The position numbers and the translations under genes are program-made. 30,159 nucleotides of DNA from a virus: positions 1 through 30,159 of the IMG/VR virus record IMGVR_UViG_3300050821_010409. The stretch is one strand, 5' to 3'. The notes under the pieces are model-generated. The model was not told where the DNA came from, searched no databases, and worked only from the letters and a program-made list of their open reading frames with translations. Below, piece after piece: positions 7,437-14,649 of this stretch; the stretch's first letter is position 1, and every line of letters begins with the position of its first letter.

Positions 7437-7705
7437 GCCAGCCCTGGCACGGCATCGTGATCGAGGTCACTGGCGATGAGGCCACTGTTGACCTGCGCCG
7501 GGAGGGCAGCGTGAGCATGGTGGCAGAGGTGGAGCTGGCCCGGTGGGGCTTGCACGACGTGATGCCGGGTGACGTCCTGGTGCTGGACACCGACGCGGGC
7601 ACCGTGACGCGCCTGGAGCTGCCTGCCTGGACGCAGCAGGAGCTGGACGCCGTTCACGAGCGCGCCCGTGAGATGGCCGCCTGGTTTGAGGAGAACGTGC
7701 AATGA
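7433..7705 (+). CDS. Protein of unknown function (90 aa)
   Basis: GTG start overlaps the previous stop (GTGA) and the stop overlaps the next ATG (ATGA), so it sits in a tightly coupled set of genes. The N-terminal two thirds (GIVIEVTGDEATVDLRREGS, GLHDVMPGDVLVLDT) read like a small OB or SH3-like beta barrel; the end is an acidic amphipathic helix. No family is recognised. Confidence 0.65.
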   Translation: MSQPWHGIVIEVTGDEATVDLRREGSVSMVAEVELARWGLHDVMPGDVLVLDTDAGTVTRLELPAWTQQELDAVHERAREMAAWFEENVQ

Positions 7706-8226
7706 CCCTGGACACACGCGTGTACGTGATCAGCAAGGTGGACTACCGGGCCGTGTGGGTAGCGTGCAACCGGCTCATCGGCGCTCACGAGGGCATCAAG
7801 TTCACCGATGAGGGCGGTTACATCGGGAACAAGCCCGGCCAGGGGCTGCTCGCGCTGCTGGACGTTCACTATGGCACGGACGCGCCACTGGTTGCCGAGG
7901 GCGGCCACCACCGGTACTGCGAGCCTGATGACGAGGACGCGCGCCACCGGCGCTGCTTCCCGCACTGGCTGGAGGCCTCCTTCGACACGCCGTACGGCTA
8001 CCGGGACTCCGACGGCAATGGCTGCGGTGACCTGCACGCCCGCCTGGTCGCGGAGCTGGGCCAGTGGCTGGACGGCCAGGGCGCCCGCTGGGCCTGGGAG
8101 AACGAGTTCACCGGCGAGGTGCATGAGGGCTATGAGGGCCTGACGGACCTCGCCCGCGGGGGCGCGCAGGCGACCCAGTGGTACCGCACGATCGTCGCTC
8201 CGGCCCTCGGGCTGCCCGCTTCGTGA
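7702..8226 (+). CDS. Conserved phage-type protein of unknown function (174 aa)
   Basis: Starts by ATGA overlap with the upstream gene. The protein begins MTLDTRVYVISKVDYRAVWV and is rich in His, Asp and Trp (EGGHHRYCEPDDEDARHRRC, FDTPYGYRDSDGNGCGDLHA, WAWENEFTGEVHEGYEGL). It looks globular and soluble, with several Cys/His that could bind metal, but no motif identifies it. Its coupled neighbours suggest a shared accessory operon with the YunG-like gene. Confidence 0.7.
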   Translation: MTLDTRVYVISKVDYRAVWVACNRLIGAHEGIKFTDEGGYIGNKPGQGLLALLDVHYGTDAPLVAEGGHHRYCEPDDEDARHRRCFPHWLEASFDTPYGYRDSDGNGCGDLHARLVAELGQWLDGQGARWAWENEFTGEVHEGYEGLTDLARGGAQATQWYRTIVAPALGLPAS

Positions 8227-8318
8227 GCGACGACCTGCGCAAAGACGCGGGCGCGTTCCTGTATGGGTACAGGTGCTTAACCGGGGTGCCAAGTCTTGTT
8301 TTTTACACCCAGGACTAG
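8223..8318 (+). CDS. Short frame (31 aa), possible gene remnant
   Basis: A GTG overlapping the previous stop (GTGA) opens a 31-codon frame (VSDDLRKDAGAFLYGYRCLT...) that ends at a TAG 14 bp before the HNH gene. The coupled start is like its neighbours, but the length is not. It may be the 5' stub of a gene interrupted by arrival of the HNH gene. A T-rich run (8298-8306) lies near its end. Confidence 0.3.
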   Translation: MSDDLRKDAGAFLYGYRCLTGVPSLVFYTQD

Positions 8319-8331
8319 GTAATCTCCGTGT

Positions 8332-8871
8332 GTGAAACGAGTTCAAATCCCGGTTACCTGGGATATGCACAAGCGGTTCGAGGCCAAGCTGCTGCCAGGG
8401 CCACCATCACCGGATGAGGATTTGTGCCCGGGACCTTGCTGGGCCTGGTCAGGCGCGCACTTCCAGAAGACAGGTTACGCTCTGTTCAATGTTAAGTGCG
8501 GAGACGGGAAGTGGCGGCCAACGACAGCGCACCGGATTGCCTGGCGGCTGTACCGTGGCGAGTTCGATCCTGAGCTGGAACCTGATCACCTGTGCCGTAA
8601 CCGGGCCTGCGTGAACCCTTGGCACGGCGACCCGGTGACCCGGTCAGTCAACATGCTCCGCGGGATGCACCCGACTGCTATCCTGGTTCGCGAGAACAAG
8701 TGCCCGCAAGGGCATGAATTCACGGAAGCTAATACCATCCTGCGCAAAAATGGCAAGAGGGAATGCCGGGCATGCGCTCAGGCGCGGGATAACGCCAGGA
8801 ATGCAAGTGGTGCCCGCAAGGATCATTACCGAAAGATGTACCTGCAGCGTAAACAGCGGAAATCGCTGTGA
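8332..8871 (+). CDS. HNH homing endonuclease
   Basis: A 179-residue protein starting at GTG. The central part carries the HNH fold: TTAHRIAWRLYRGEFDPELE, then PDHLCRNRACVNPWHGDPVT and NMLRG, with His in 'AHRIAW', His in 'DHLC' and Asn/His in 'CVNPWH'. N-terminal CPGPCWAW and C-terminal NKCPQGHEFTEANTILR...CRACAQARDNARNA add Cys pairs for zinc binding. Such free-standing endonucleases cut DNA at cognate sites and spread between phages. The stop codon touches the perfect Shine-Dalgarno site of the following glycosyltransferase gene, so it lies compactly between two accessory genes. An internal ATG at 8365 is an alternative start. Confidence 0.85.
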   Translation: MKRVQIPVTWDMHKRFEAKLLPGPPSPDEDLCPGPCWAWSGAHFQKTGYALFNVKCGDGKWRPTTAHRIAWRLYRGEFDPELEPDHLCRNRACVNPWHGDPVTRSVNMLRGMHPTAILVRENKCPQGHEFTEANTILRKNGKRECRACAQARDNARNASGARKDHYRKMYLQRKQRKSL

Positions 8872-8887
8872 AGGAGGTGATGCCAAC

Positions 8888-9969
8888 ATGAGGGTGCTGA
8901 TAGTACACCCTGGTTTAACGGCCCTGATTTCAGTGTTGCGGACGTATACCGGGGATGGGCCGACGGCCTGCGGGAGCAGGGTTGCGAGGTCGCGCTATAC
9001 AACACCAATGATTTAAAGGGCCGCCTTTACTTCTACTCGCGCGCCCTTATTGACACGGAAGAGAAGGACGAGACCGGGCATCCTATCGTCCGGCAGGCGA
9101 TGAACCAGCTGGAAGCGATCCGCGCGTCCATGCAAGGCATCACGCATGCCACCTACTCCTTCTGGCCCCAGGTGATCGTGTTCGTGAGCGCCTTTTTTGT
9201 TGAAGCTGGGACGTTTGCGCTTCTCCGTGCACGAGGGCACAAGATAGTGCTTCTGCACACGGAATCGCCGTACCAGGACACGGAGCAACTGACCCGGGCG
9301 CCGTTCGGTGACATCAACCTCATCAACGACCCCGTGAACCTTGCCCGGTACCAGGAACTTGGCCCGGCGTACTACATCCCGCACGCGTACCGGCCGGACG
9401 TGCACCACCCGCGCACGGGGCCAGTCAACCCGGAGCTGGCCGCGGACCTCACCTTCATCGGCACGGCCTTTGAATCGCGGGTGCGGTTCTTTGAGGCAAT
9501 GGTCACCCAGCCTGGCTTCGCGGGCCTGGACTTCCTGCTGGGCGGCTCGTACTGGAAAGAGGAAACGGGCGAGGGCTCGCCCCTGCGCGCGTACCTGTCC
9601 CAGGACGCAGCCTGCGTGGACAATGCCGAGACGGCTGAGCTGTACCGGCACGCCGCGTGCGGCATCAACTTGTACCGCCGGGAATCAGAGGAAGAGCACG
9701 CGGGCGAGGGCTGGGCAATGGGCCCGCGCGAGGTGGAGATGGCAGCGTCCCGGTTGTTTTTCCTCAGGGACCCGCGGCCGGAAAGCGATGAGGTCCTCGG
9801 GATGCTGCCCTCGTTCGCGACGCCGGAAGACGCCGCAGAGCAGCTGCGCTGGTGGTGCAGGCACGAGGCTGAGCGCGAGGAGGCGGCCCGGAAGGCGCAG
9901 GTGGCCATCGCGGACCGGACGTTCGCCAGCCACGCCCGGAAGCTGCTCGGGTGGCTAGAGCAGCTGTGA
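8888..9969 (+). CDS. Phage CgeB/GT1-like glycosyltransferase, frameshifted near the start
   Basis: A perfect Shine-Dalgarno site (AAGGAGGTGAT) sits 10 bases before ATG 8888, which reads MRVLIVHPG, a typical Rossmann-type glycosyltransferase start. That frame then leaves the family (next: LTALISVLRTY), whereas the -1 frame continues as FNGPDFSVADVYRGWADGLR and stays open to 9969. Later motifs fit a CgeB-like glycosyltransferase: VLLHTESPYQDTEQL, NLINDPVNLARYQ, YIPHAYRPDVHHP, CGINLYRRE, and GWAMGPREVEMAASRLFFLR. Joining the two frames by a -1 shift between about 8906 and 8916 gives 360 residues. Either one base is missing (mutation or sequence error), or the gene is frameshifted. It could glycosylate virion or host surface components; the target is unknown. 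Confidence 0.8.
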
Positions 9970-9984
9970 TACTGTAAGATACAT
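9968..9984 (+). promoter_or_regulatory. Recurrent promoter-like motif GATACTGTAAGATACAT
   Basis: The sequence recurs at 10227 with one change (GATACTGTAAGAGACAT). In both places it ends at or next to an ATG. GATACT or TAAGAT could serve as -10 element of a leaderless promoter. Confidence 0.45.
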
Positions 9985-9987
9985 GTC

Positions 9988-10110
9988 ATGAACCTCACCA
10001 TGATCCGGGTAACCAGGAAAGACTGCCCCACCTGTGGGGGCTCAGGACTGGAGCCTGGGGCATCAACCTTCGTGCCCTGCAAGGACTGCAAGGGCACCGG
10101 GACTGCCTGA
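9988..10110 (+). CDS. Zinc-ribbon mini-protein, DnaJ-type CxxCxGxG (40 aa)
   Basis: ATG 9988 opens a 40-codon frame that contains two knuckles, CPTCGGSG and CKDCKGTG, separated by 15 residues. This is the pattern of one DnaJ-type zinc finger, and such stand-alone mini-proteins are common in phages and actinobacteria. It follows the GATACTGTAAG motif and precedes two reverse copies of the bipartite repeat. It probably binds zinc; its partner is unknown. Confidence 0.7.
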   Translation: MNLTMIRVTRKDCPTCGGSGLEPGASTFVPCKDCKGTGTA

Positions 10111-10117
10111 CTAACCC

Positions 10118-10189
10118 TGCAGCCAGTATCGGATTACCAGCCACAAGAGACATGTCAGGAACCTGCCGCCATCATTGGCTTGCCAGCCA
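10118..10189 (-). repeat. Bipartite repeat, two copies on the minus strand
   Basis: Read on the minus strand, copies occupy 10143-10118 (TGGCTGGTA, nine bases, TGGCTGCA) and 10189-10164 (TGGCTGGCA, nine bases, TGGCGGCA). The 18-bp offset is exact. These are the only reverse-oriented copies I found. Confidence 0.75.
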
Positions 10190-10226
10190 CAATGGTCCTG
10201 CGTGATACGTGCAGGCGTGAATGTAT

Positions 10227-10243
10227 GATACTGTAAGAGACAT
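10227..10243 (+). promoter_or_regulatory. Recurrent promoter-like motif GATACTGTAAGAGACAT
   Basis: Second copy of the motif at 9968. It directly precedes ATG 10242 and lies 41 bp before the tRNA-like element, so it could drive that RNA or the cupin gene. Confidence 0.45.
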
Positions 10244-10283
10244 GACCGAGTGGGAGCCAACGAAGTCCGGGGGCTTCCGCCGG

Positions 10284-10355
10284 ACCGGGGTAGCTCAGAG
10301 GAAGAGCGCTGCGCAGATTACGCAGAGGTCAGTGGCCCGAAACCATTCCCCGGTG
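10284..10355 (+). tRNA. Degenerate tRNA or tRNA-like element, anticodon position GAT (Ile)
   Basis: The 71 bases plus a discriminator G fold as a cloverleaf. The acceptor stem ACCGGGG/CCCCGGT is perfect over 7 bp, followed by TA, a D-stem GCTC/GAGC with a 7-base loop containing GG, an anticodon stem CTGCG/CGCAG with loop CAGATTA, a 5-base variable region, and a T-stem AGTGG/CCATT (one G-T wobble). Deviations are serious: position 33 is A instead of T, and the T-loop reads CCCGAAA instead of TTCRANY. There is no encoded CCA. If read normally the anticodon is GAT. It may be a decaying phage tRNA, or a tRNA mimic in the leader of the cupin gene. It overlaps any upstream start of that gene. Confidence 0.5.
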
Positions 10356-10361
10356 CTGACG

Positions 10362-10748
10362 ATGACCTGGGCCGAGAAGCTCGGGCTGCCGCAATGCCCG
10401 TACGTCATCCGGTGGAAGCTGGAGGCAAGGCTTGGCTCGGTGCGCCTGCACCACTGGCTGAAGCCGGATGATGACCGGGCCTTCCATGATCACCCGTGGT
10501 GGTTCGCCACGGTCATGCTGCGCGGTTGCTACACCGATCGCAGCCCGGCAGGCGATGACGTGCTGATGGCAGGCTCAGCCCGGGTGCGCCCGGCCCTGCA
10601 CCAGCACACGGTCATCCCGGGCGAGCACGGGGCCTGGACGCTGATGCTCACTGGCCCGAAGTCCCGGGCATGGGGCTTCTGGCGAGAAGGCCGGTTCCTC
10701 AAGGCGAACAAGTGGTTTGCCCGGCACGGCCATCACCCCTGCACGTGA
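10362..10748 (+). CDS. Cupin-fold phage protein
   Basis: ATG 10362 gives a 128-residue product starting MTWAEKLGLPQCPYVIRWKL. The metal-site motif DDDRAFHDHPWWFATVMLRG (HxH type) and the second half (LHQHTVIPGEHGAWTLMLTG, RAWGFWREGRF...KANKWF) are typical of RmlC-like cupins that are common in actinophages. The substrate is unknown. An in-frame ATG at 10242 would add 40 residues, but these are encoded through the tRNA-like element and look non-conserved, so the shorter start is preferred. GTG 10353 is another option. No strong ribosome binding site is seen. Confidence 0.7.
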   Translation: MTWAEKLGLPQCPYVIRWKLEARLGSVRLHHWLKPDDDRAFHDHPWWFATVMLRGCYTDRSPAGDDVLMAGSARVRPALHQHTVIPGEHGAWTLMLTGPKSRAWGFWREGRFLKANKWFARHGHHPCT

Positions 10749-10821
10749 CGCTCACCATGCGATACCGTGAAATACGCCGCCTGGGACGATCAGCCGGCCA
10801 GCCACGGACCTGGGAGCATGC

Positions 10822-11808
10822 ATGACCCTCAAATTCGGCCGCCGCCCGAATGACCCCCGGCGCCCGCGCGTCCGGCTGAGCCGGTCACTGACGGGCGTGG
10901 TCCCCGCGCACCCGCCTGCAGCCGATTACCTGGCGCGGCTGCAGGGCTGGCAGATGCTCGGCAACGGGCCTGATCCCGCCAACGTCGCGGCAGGGTTCCC
11001 GGCCGAAGGTGCGGGCGATTGCGTCGCGGTAACATGGGCGGATTTCCGGCGCCTGGTCACGGCCGTGCTCAGCACGGAGTACTACCCGACATTGCCGCAG
11101 GTAGGGGCGTTCTACGCCACGCAGAACCCGGGCTTCCCCCAGCAGGACAACGGCATGGACATCCAGACGGCGCTGGAGGACCTGGTGGCCAACGGCGGCC
11201 CGGACGGCGTGAAGGCGCTCGGCTTCGCTGCCGTCGACTACACCAACCCGGATGAGGTCAAGGCCGCCATTGCCATCTTCGGCGCGGTGTGGACGGGCAT
11301 CGTGGTCCAGTCCGCCAACCAGGACCAGTTCAGCGTCGGCCAGCCCTGGGACTACGTGCCCGGCTCACCGGACGAGGGCGGCCACTCCGTGCTGGTCGGC
11401 GGCTATGGTTCCGGTGGCACCGGGCAGCTCGGCGGCGACGAGGCGTTCATCACGTGGGCCCAGGAGACGAGCTTCACGGACGCGTTCTGGAGCCGGCAGG
11501 TGCAGGAGTGCTGGGCCGTCATCTGGCCTGAGCACCTCAACAGCCGGGAATTCCTGGACGGCGTCAGCCTGCCCCAGTTTGCCGCGGACTACACTGCGCT
11601 CACCGGCCGACCGTTTCCCGTCCCGGTGCCACCAGCTCCCGTTCCAGCGCCGCCAGTCCCCGTGCCGCCCGCCCCGGCGCTCCATGACGTGCACGACCAG
11701 GAGCTGTGGGCCAAGACCAGCGCGTGGACCACGCTCATGCACACGGCAGGAAACAAGCACGCGGCGCAGGCGCTGCGCGACTGGGCCGTGGTGAAGGGCC
11801 TGGCATGA
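10822..11808 (+). CDS. Papain-fold (C1-like) cysteine peptidase-like protein
   Basis: ATG 10822 has GGGAG six bases upstream. The basic N-terminus (FGRRPNDPRRPRVRLS) is followed by a papain-like core: AEGAGDCVAVTWADF with Cys67 as possible nucleophile, GGHSVLVGGYG with His188, and ITWAQETSFTDAFW supplying the third position. Residues 266-285 are a Pro/Val linker, then a ~40-residue helical tail. No signal peptide or membrane segment is seen. Similar proteins occur in actinophages without known substrate. It is the last forward accessory gene and is followed by a strong terminator. Confidence 0.65.
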   Translation: MTLKFGRRPNDPRRPRVRLSRSLTGVVPAHPPAADYLARLQGWQMLGNGPDPANVAAGFPAEGAGDCVAVTWADFRRLVTAVLSTEYYPTLPQVGAFYATQNPGFPQQDNGMDIQTALEDLVANGGPDGVKALGFAAVDYTNPDEVKAAIAIFGAVWTGIVVQSANQDQFSVGQPWDYVPGSPDEGGHSVLVGGYGSGGTGQLGGDEAFITWAQETSFTDAFWSRQVQECWAVIWPEHLNSREFLDGVSLPQFAADYTALTGRPFPVPVPPAPVPAPPVPVPPAPALHDVHDQELWAKTSAWTTLMHTAGNKHAAQALRDWAVVKGLA

Positions 11809-11840
11809 CGCGTCCAGGGGCAGCGTGAAAAAAGGCAAAA

Positions 11841-11878
11841 GAAAAGCCCCGCACCGGTTTCCCGGTACGGGGCTTTTT
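11841..11878. terminator. Strong, probably bidirectional intrinsic terminator
   Basis: AAAGCCCCG and CGGGGCTTT flank an inner ACCGG/CCGGT stem with a TTTC loop. The right side ends in TTTTT and the left side is A-rich, so it can work on both strands. It separates the forward accessory genes from the reverse block. Confidence 0.9.
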
Positions 11879-11898
11879 CCTTGCTTCACCAGATGATG

Positions 11899-12121
11899 GG
11901 CTGGCTGCTCATGCGTGGATTATTAAGAGCCGTCACATGGTCAATGGCTGGTTGTTGTTCTTTGGTTGCGTGGCTGCATGTTCACACGGCCCATGGCTGG
12001 CTCGGGCGGGGATGGCTGCACGAATACGCTGGCTGGTCTTCAATGGCTGCACGAGTTCGCGGGCTGGCTGTTGTTCTCTGGCTGCTCGTTTACCTTGGCT
12101 GGCTCCAGGATCCTGGCTGAA
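11899..12121 (+). repeat. Bipartite repeat cluster 4
   Basis: Strict copies begin at 11945, 12061 and 12096. Related copies with changed spacing are at 11899, 11994 (one base longer) and 12030. No gene is seen in this gap between the terminator and the 3' end of the minus-strand gene. Confidence 0.75.
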
Positions 12122-12136
12122 GAACGGTGGCGAGCT

Positions 12137-13033
12137 TTACACGCCAGCGGGTGCGCGCCCCGGGACGGCGGCTCGTGCCGTGCGCTCAGGCTGCACCAGG
12201 GGGCGGCGCGGCACCCAGTCATCCTGGTGCGCGCCGTAGATGGGCTCGTAGCCGTGCTGGACGCGCCACAGGTCCTTGAGGATGGCCTTGCCGACTATCC
12301 GCACCGCGTGCTTGTAGACGTGGCCGGCCTTCCAGTCGGGGTGCAGCTCTTCTGCGTGCGCCCGGGCCCGCACGTAGCACGGGTAGTACGGGGTCTGCCC
12401 GCGGGCCTTGCCGTTCTTGTCCGGTGCCCCGTTGGAGCGCAGCGCGAACTCGGCCATCTGGTGCACGATCATCTTCGCGGCCGGGTTCCCGGAAGCCAGG
12501 GCCTCCTCCTGCGTCTGGTTGCGGCGCCGGCGCCGCTCGGCGTCACCGTGCCCGCAGTACGCCCACAGCTCGCGGACGCCCATGGAGCGCACGTCGCCGA
12601 TTGCCAGCACCCGCTTGGGCCGGGGCGCTTCGTCCTCGTCCTCTTCACCGAGCTCATCGTCGTCGTCATCGAAGTCATCGGAGGCCAGCGGGCCGCGCGC
12701 GTCATCCGGGGTTTCCCACCACGCCTCGGTGTAGGTGACGAAGTCGCCCACTTCCCCGATCAGCCGGGCCATCCACACCTCGCCGATGCCCAGGGTGGCC
12801 TTCTGGAATTCCCGGACCTTCAGGGGGCCGATGTTCTTGTAGACGCGGACGAGGATGCGCCCGCTGGTGTCCTTCATGGCAGTCGCCGCTTCCAGCTGCG
12901 CATGAAGGTCGATGTCATAGGCCTCGCCGGCCCGGGCAAGCGCGCGCAGCCGGTTGCCGATCCGGGTGGTGAGCCGGTAGGCGTCGTAGTAATTCCGCCC
13001 GGCAGTGCGAAGCTGCCAGTACTCCTTATTCAT
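12137..13033 (-). CDS. HhH protein resembling the C-terminal part of IS110-family transposases
   Basis: ATG at 13033 (MNKEYWQLRTAGRNYYDAYR) is preferred over an upstream in-frame start because AGAAGGG lies ahead of it; the product has 298 residues. A helix-hairpin-helix stretch, KATLGIGEVWMARLIGEVGD (residues 78-97), is followed by an acidic loop (DDFDDDDDELGEEDEDE), then RELWAYCGHGDAERRRRRNQ, GNPAAKMIVHQMAEFALRSN and a final K-rich helix (VYKHAVRIVGKAILKDLWRV). This order matches the C-terminal domain of IS110 transposases (GIG...aeiGd, aylGlaP..., GN..lR..L..., K.A..iv.r.l). The N-terminal DEDD nuclease domain is absent, so it is not an active transposase. A DNA-binding role is likely but unproven. 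Confidence 0.65.
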   Translation of the reverse strand: MNKEYWQLRTAGRNYYDAYRLTTRIGNRLRALARAGEAYDIDLHAQLEAATAMKDTSGRILVRVYKNIGPLKVREFQKATLGIGEVWMARLIGEVGDFVTYTEAWWETPDDARGPLASDDFDDDDDELGEEDEDEAPRPKRVLAIGDVRSMGVRELWAYCGHGDAERRRRRNQTQEEALASGNPAAKMIVHQMAEFALRSNGAPDKNGKARGQTPYYPCYVRARAHAEELHPDWKAGHVYKHAVRIVGKAILKDLWRVQHGYEPIYGAHQDDWVPRRPLVQPERTARAAVPGRAPAGV

Positions 13034-13062
13034 TTTCTTTTGTTTTCCCTTCTGTTCTTCTT

Positions 13063-13497
13063 TGGCTGGCCCACAAACCTTGGCTGCATGTGCCACCGGC
13101 TCCGTGGCTGGCTGTCAGTACATGGCTGCACAAGAACATTGGCTGGCTGTCGATCCTTGGCTGCAGGTCGTTGGCTGGCTGTAGTAGCTTGGCTGATGAT
13201 CATCGGCTGCAGGTCCTTGGCTGACTCCGGTAGGTTGGCTGAAGATCGTTGGCTGGCTCCAGTAGCTTGGCTGCACGGCATTGGCTGGCTCCGGTAGTTT
13301 GGCTGCAGGCCTTCAGTGGCTGGCTGATCTCCCTAGGCTGCGGTACCTTGGCTGGCTCTGGTAGTTTGGCTGCAGGTCGTTGGCTGGCTGTAGTAGCTTG
13401 GCTGCAAAAGCTCCCGGCTGGGGAACCAGGGCTGGCTAGGGTCTCTTGGCGGCAAGTTCGCTGTCCTGCGATAGCTGGCTGAGGTTCTGCGGCGGTA
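13063..13497 (+). repeat. Bipartite repeat cluster 5, largest tandem array
   Basis: Twelve copies begin at 13063, 13105, 13140, 13172, 13218, 13250, 13282, 13317, 13349, 13381, 13429 and 13472. Each has the second half 18 bp after the first, and neighbouring copies are mostly 32 or 35 bp apart. The last copy ends at the stop codon of the reverse gene at 13498. The array lies upstream of one minus-strand gene and downstream of another, so it does not track promoters or terminators. Confidence 0.9.
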
Positions 13498-14040
13498 TTA
13501 CGCCCGGGAGCTGAGCATCTCAGCCCGGAGCACGGCGAGGTCAATCTGCCCGAGGCACTCCACCTTGTGCTTCTTTATCTCGGCGATAGACCACCGATGG
13601 CGGCTTATGGCCGCGTTAATGGCGGCCAGGGGCTTGCTGATCATGCCGATTCTGGCTTGGTGATCCGCGATGGTCATGTCCTTCCACAGGACTGACTGCG
13701 TCACGCTGCCCGCGACGGGCACCAGGACCGGCAGCGACAGCAGCATCTCCAGGTTGTCCAGCGCGGGCAGCGCGCCCGATTGCGAGCGGATGTGCTGGGC
13801 GACCCGGTCGGGCCGGCCGGACGGGTTAGTGAAGGCGCTCTCCTCCGCTGCCCGCACGTCGGTGCGAATGGCCGCCCGGACCCGGTCGGTGATCCACGGC
13901 AGCAGCACCAGGATGGCCTCCTGGGGCGACGGGTCGTCCATCAGCTCCTTGAGCAGCGCCTGCGCCGTGCTGTGCGCGTCCCCGTCCCATAGCCGGCGGG
14001 CGCGGTCGTTAGCGGCTTCGGCCTTTACCTTCGTTGTCAT
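13498..14040 (-). CDS. Phage protein of unknown function (180 aa)
   Basis: ATG 14040 is chosen because GGAAAGGAC precedes it by about 8 bases. The protein begins MTTKVKAEAANDRARRLWDG, continues with DDPSPQEAILVLLPWITDRV and VRAAIRTDVRAAEE, and ends in helices with AAINAAISRHRWSIAEIKKH. It appears all-alpha and soluble. Proteins starting with this 'EAANDRAR.LWDGD...LLPWITD.VR' pattern are frequent in actinophages, but I know of no function. It is flanked on both sides by repeat arrays. Confidence 0.75.
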   Translation of the reverse strand: MTTKVKAEAANDRARRLWDGDAHSTAQALLKELMDDPSPQEAILVLLPWITDRVRAAIRTDVRAAEESAFTNPSGRPDRVAQHIRSQSGALPALDNLEMLLSLPVLVPVAGSVTQSVLWKDMTIADHQARIGMISKPLAAINAAISRHRWSIAEIKKHKVECLGQIDLAVLRAEMLSSRA

Positions 14041-14058
14041 GGGTACTGTCCTTTCCCT

Positions 14059-14280
14059 TGGCTGGCCCGGGTTCATTGGCTGAAGAACGATGGCTGGCTG
14101 AGGTTATCTGGCTGTGCGATCTTGGCGGATTCACATGCGCTGGCTGTCGCAGTTCTCTTGCCTCTGCGCAGGCATTGCCAAGGCCAAGCGCTGGCTGGAG
14201 AACGATGGCTGGCTGGGGTCCGATGGCTGGGATCTGCTGGCTGCAGGTCTACTTTGGCGGGCTTAAGAGCGCTGGCGGCT
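14059..14280 (+). repeat. Bipartite repeat cluster 6
   Basis: Copies begin at 14059, 14091, 14123, 14206 and 14255; the first three are 32 bp apart. The gap between 14123 and 14206 holds one copy of the dispersed 31-bp element. Confidence 0.8.
14147..14177 (+). repeat. Dispersed 31-bp element, copy 1
   Basis: Identical over 31 bases to 15365-15395; the first 23 bases are also present in reverse at 5649-5671. It starts TCGCAGTTCTCTTGCC and contains CGCAG and CTGCG arms that could pair. Confidence 0.8.
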
Positions 14281-14299
14281 GGATGACGTTGTCGCGCGT

Positions 14300-14448
14300 G
14301 GGCAGCGGGAGACTTGAACTTCCGAAGCGCGAGAAGAAAAAGGGTCTTCTCTGCCATGCGCCGTGCCTGCCCGGTGACAGGAGCGGTGGTGAAGCGTGAA
14401 GTACACATTTCTCCGCTCCCCGAGCGCCGGGCAATTCCTGGCCTGCCC
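14300..14448 (-). ncRNA. tRNA-like structured RNA element A, copy 1
   Basis: Read on the minus strand, the 3' part has a T-arm (stem GGAAG/CTCCC, loop TTCAAGT, which fits TTCRANY) and an acceptor-like stem pairing GGGCAG (14372-14367) with CTGCCC (14305-14300). Between them stands a long hairpin GAGAAGA/TCTTCTC with a 7-base loop in place of a normal anticodon arm. The 5' part contains GGAGCGG/CCGCTCC and GCCCGG/CCGGGC helices. Two further copies lie at 14650 and 14842. It is not a standard tRNA and has no tmRNA signature that I recognise. Confidence 0.6.
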
Positions 14449-14485
14449 TTGTTTCTTTTATTCAGTTTATGCTTCACGATCCCGC

Positions 14486-14511
14486 TGGCTGGCCGAGGTC
14501 TTCTGGCGGCA
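14486..14511 (+). repeat. Bipartite repeat, single copy
   Basis: TGGCTGGCC, nine bases, TGGCGGCA, lying between element A copy 1 and element B copy 1. Confidence 0.75.
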
Positions 14512-14532
14512 CGTGCTTATTCAGTGGTGAGC

Positions 14533-14644
14533 GCCCTCGCCGTATCCGCCTTCCGTGCGCTCGTGCATGTCAGTTGACGCACCCGATGCAGGCGGCTATT
14601 GTAACCGGCAGTTGCCTAACCGTGGAGGTCCGGCCGGCGAGGGC
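14533..14644. ncRNA. Structured RNA element B, copy 1
   Basis: The outer stem GCCCTCGCCG (14533-14542) pairs perfectly with CGGCGAGGGC (14635-14644). Inside are GTGCG/CGCAC (14555-14559, 14578-14582) and CCGG/CCGG (14605-14608, 14630-14633). Conserved unpaired blocks, CGCCTTCC and TTGTAACCGG, are shared with copy 2 at 15234, while the stems differ in sequence. The strand is not resolved. Confidence 0.55.
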
Positions 14645-14649
14645 CTCGT

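Noticed and set aside
8338-8358. tRNA 3' end (GTTCAAATCCCGG resembles a T-arm)
   Set aside because: No 5-bp T-stem can form around the loop, no matching acceptor or anticodon stem is upstream, and the bases lie in the HNH coding start.
10242-10361. N-terminal extension of the cupin protein from ATG 10242
   Set aside because: The 40 residues are encoded through the cloverleaf sequence, look unlike a domain, and the family-like sequence begins at MTWAEKLG. Kept only as an alternative start.
12137-13033. Active IS110-type insertion sequence
   Set aside because: The catalytic N-terminal domain is absent and I saw no matching element ends or target features around the gene.
13063-13497. Coding frames through the repeat arrays (Trp/Leu/Ala/Gly-rich on plus, Gln/Pro/Ala/Ser-rich on minus)
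   Set aside because: The 32- and 35-bp periods shift the frame at each unit, no frame has a ribosome binding site, and the composition only reflects the repeated bases.
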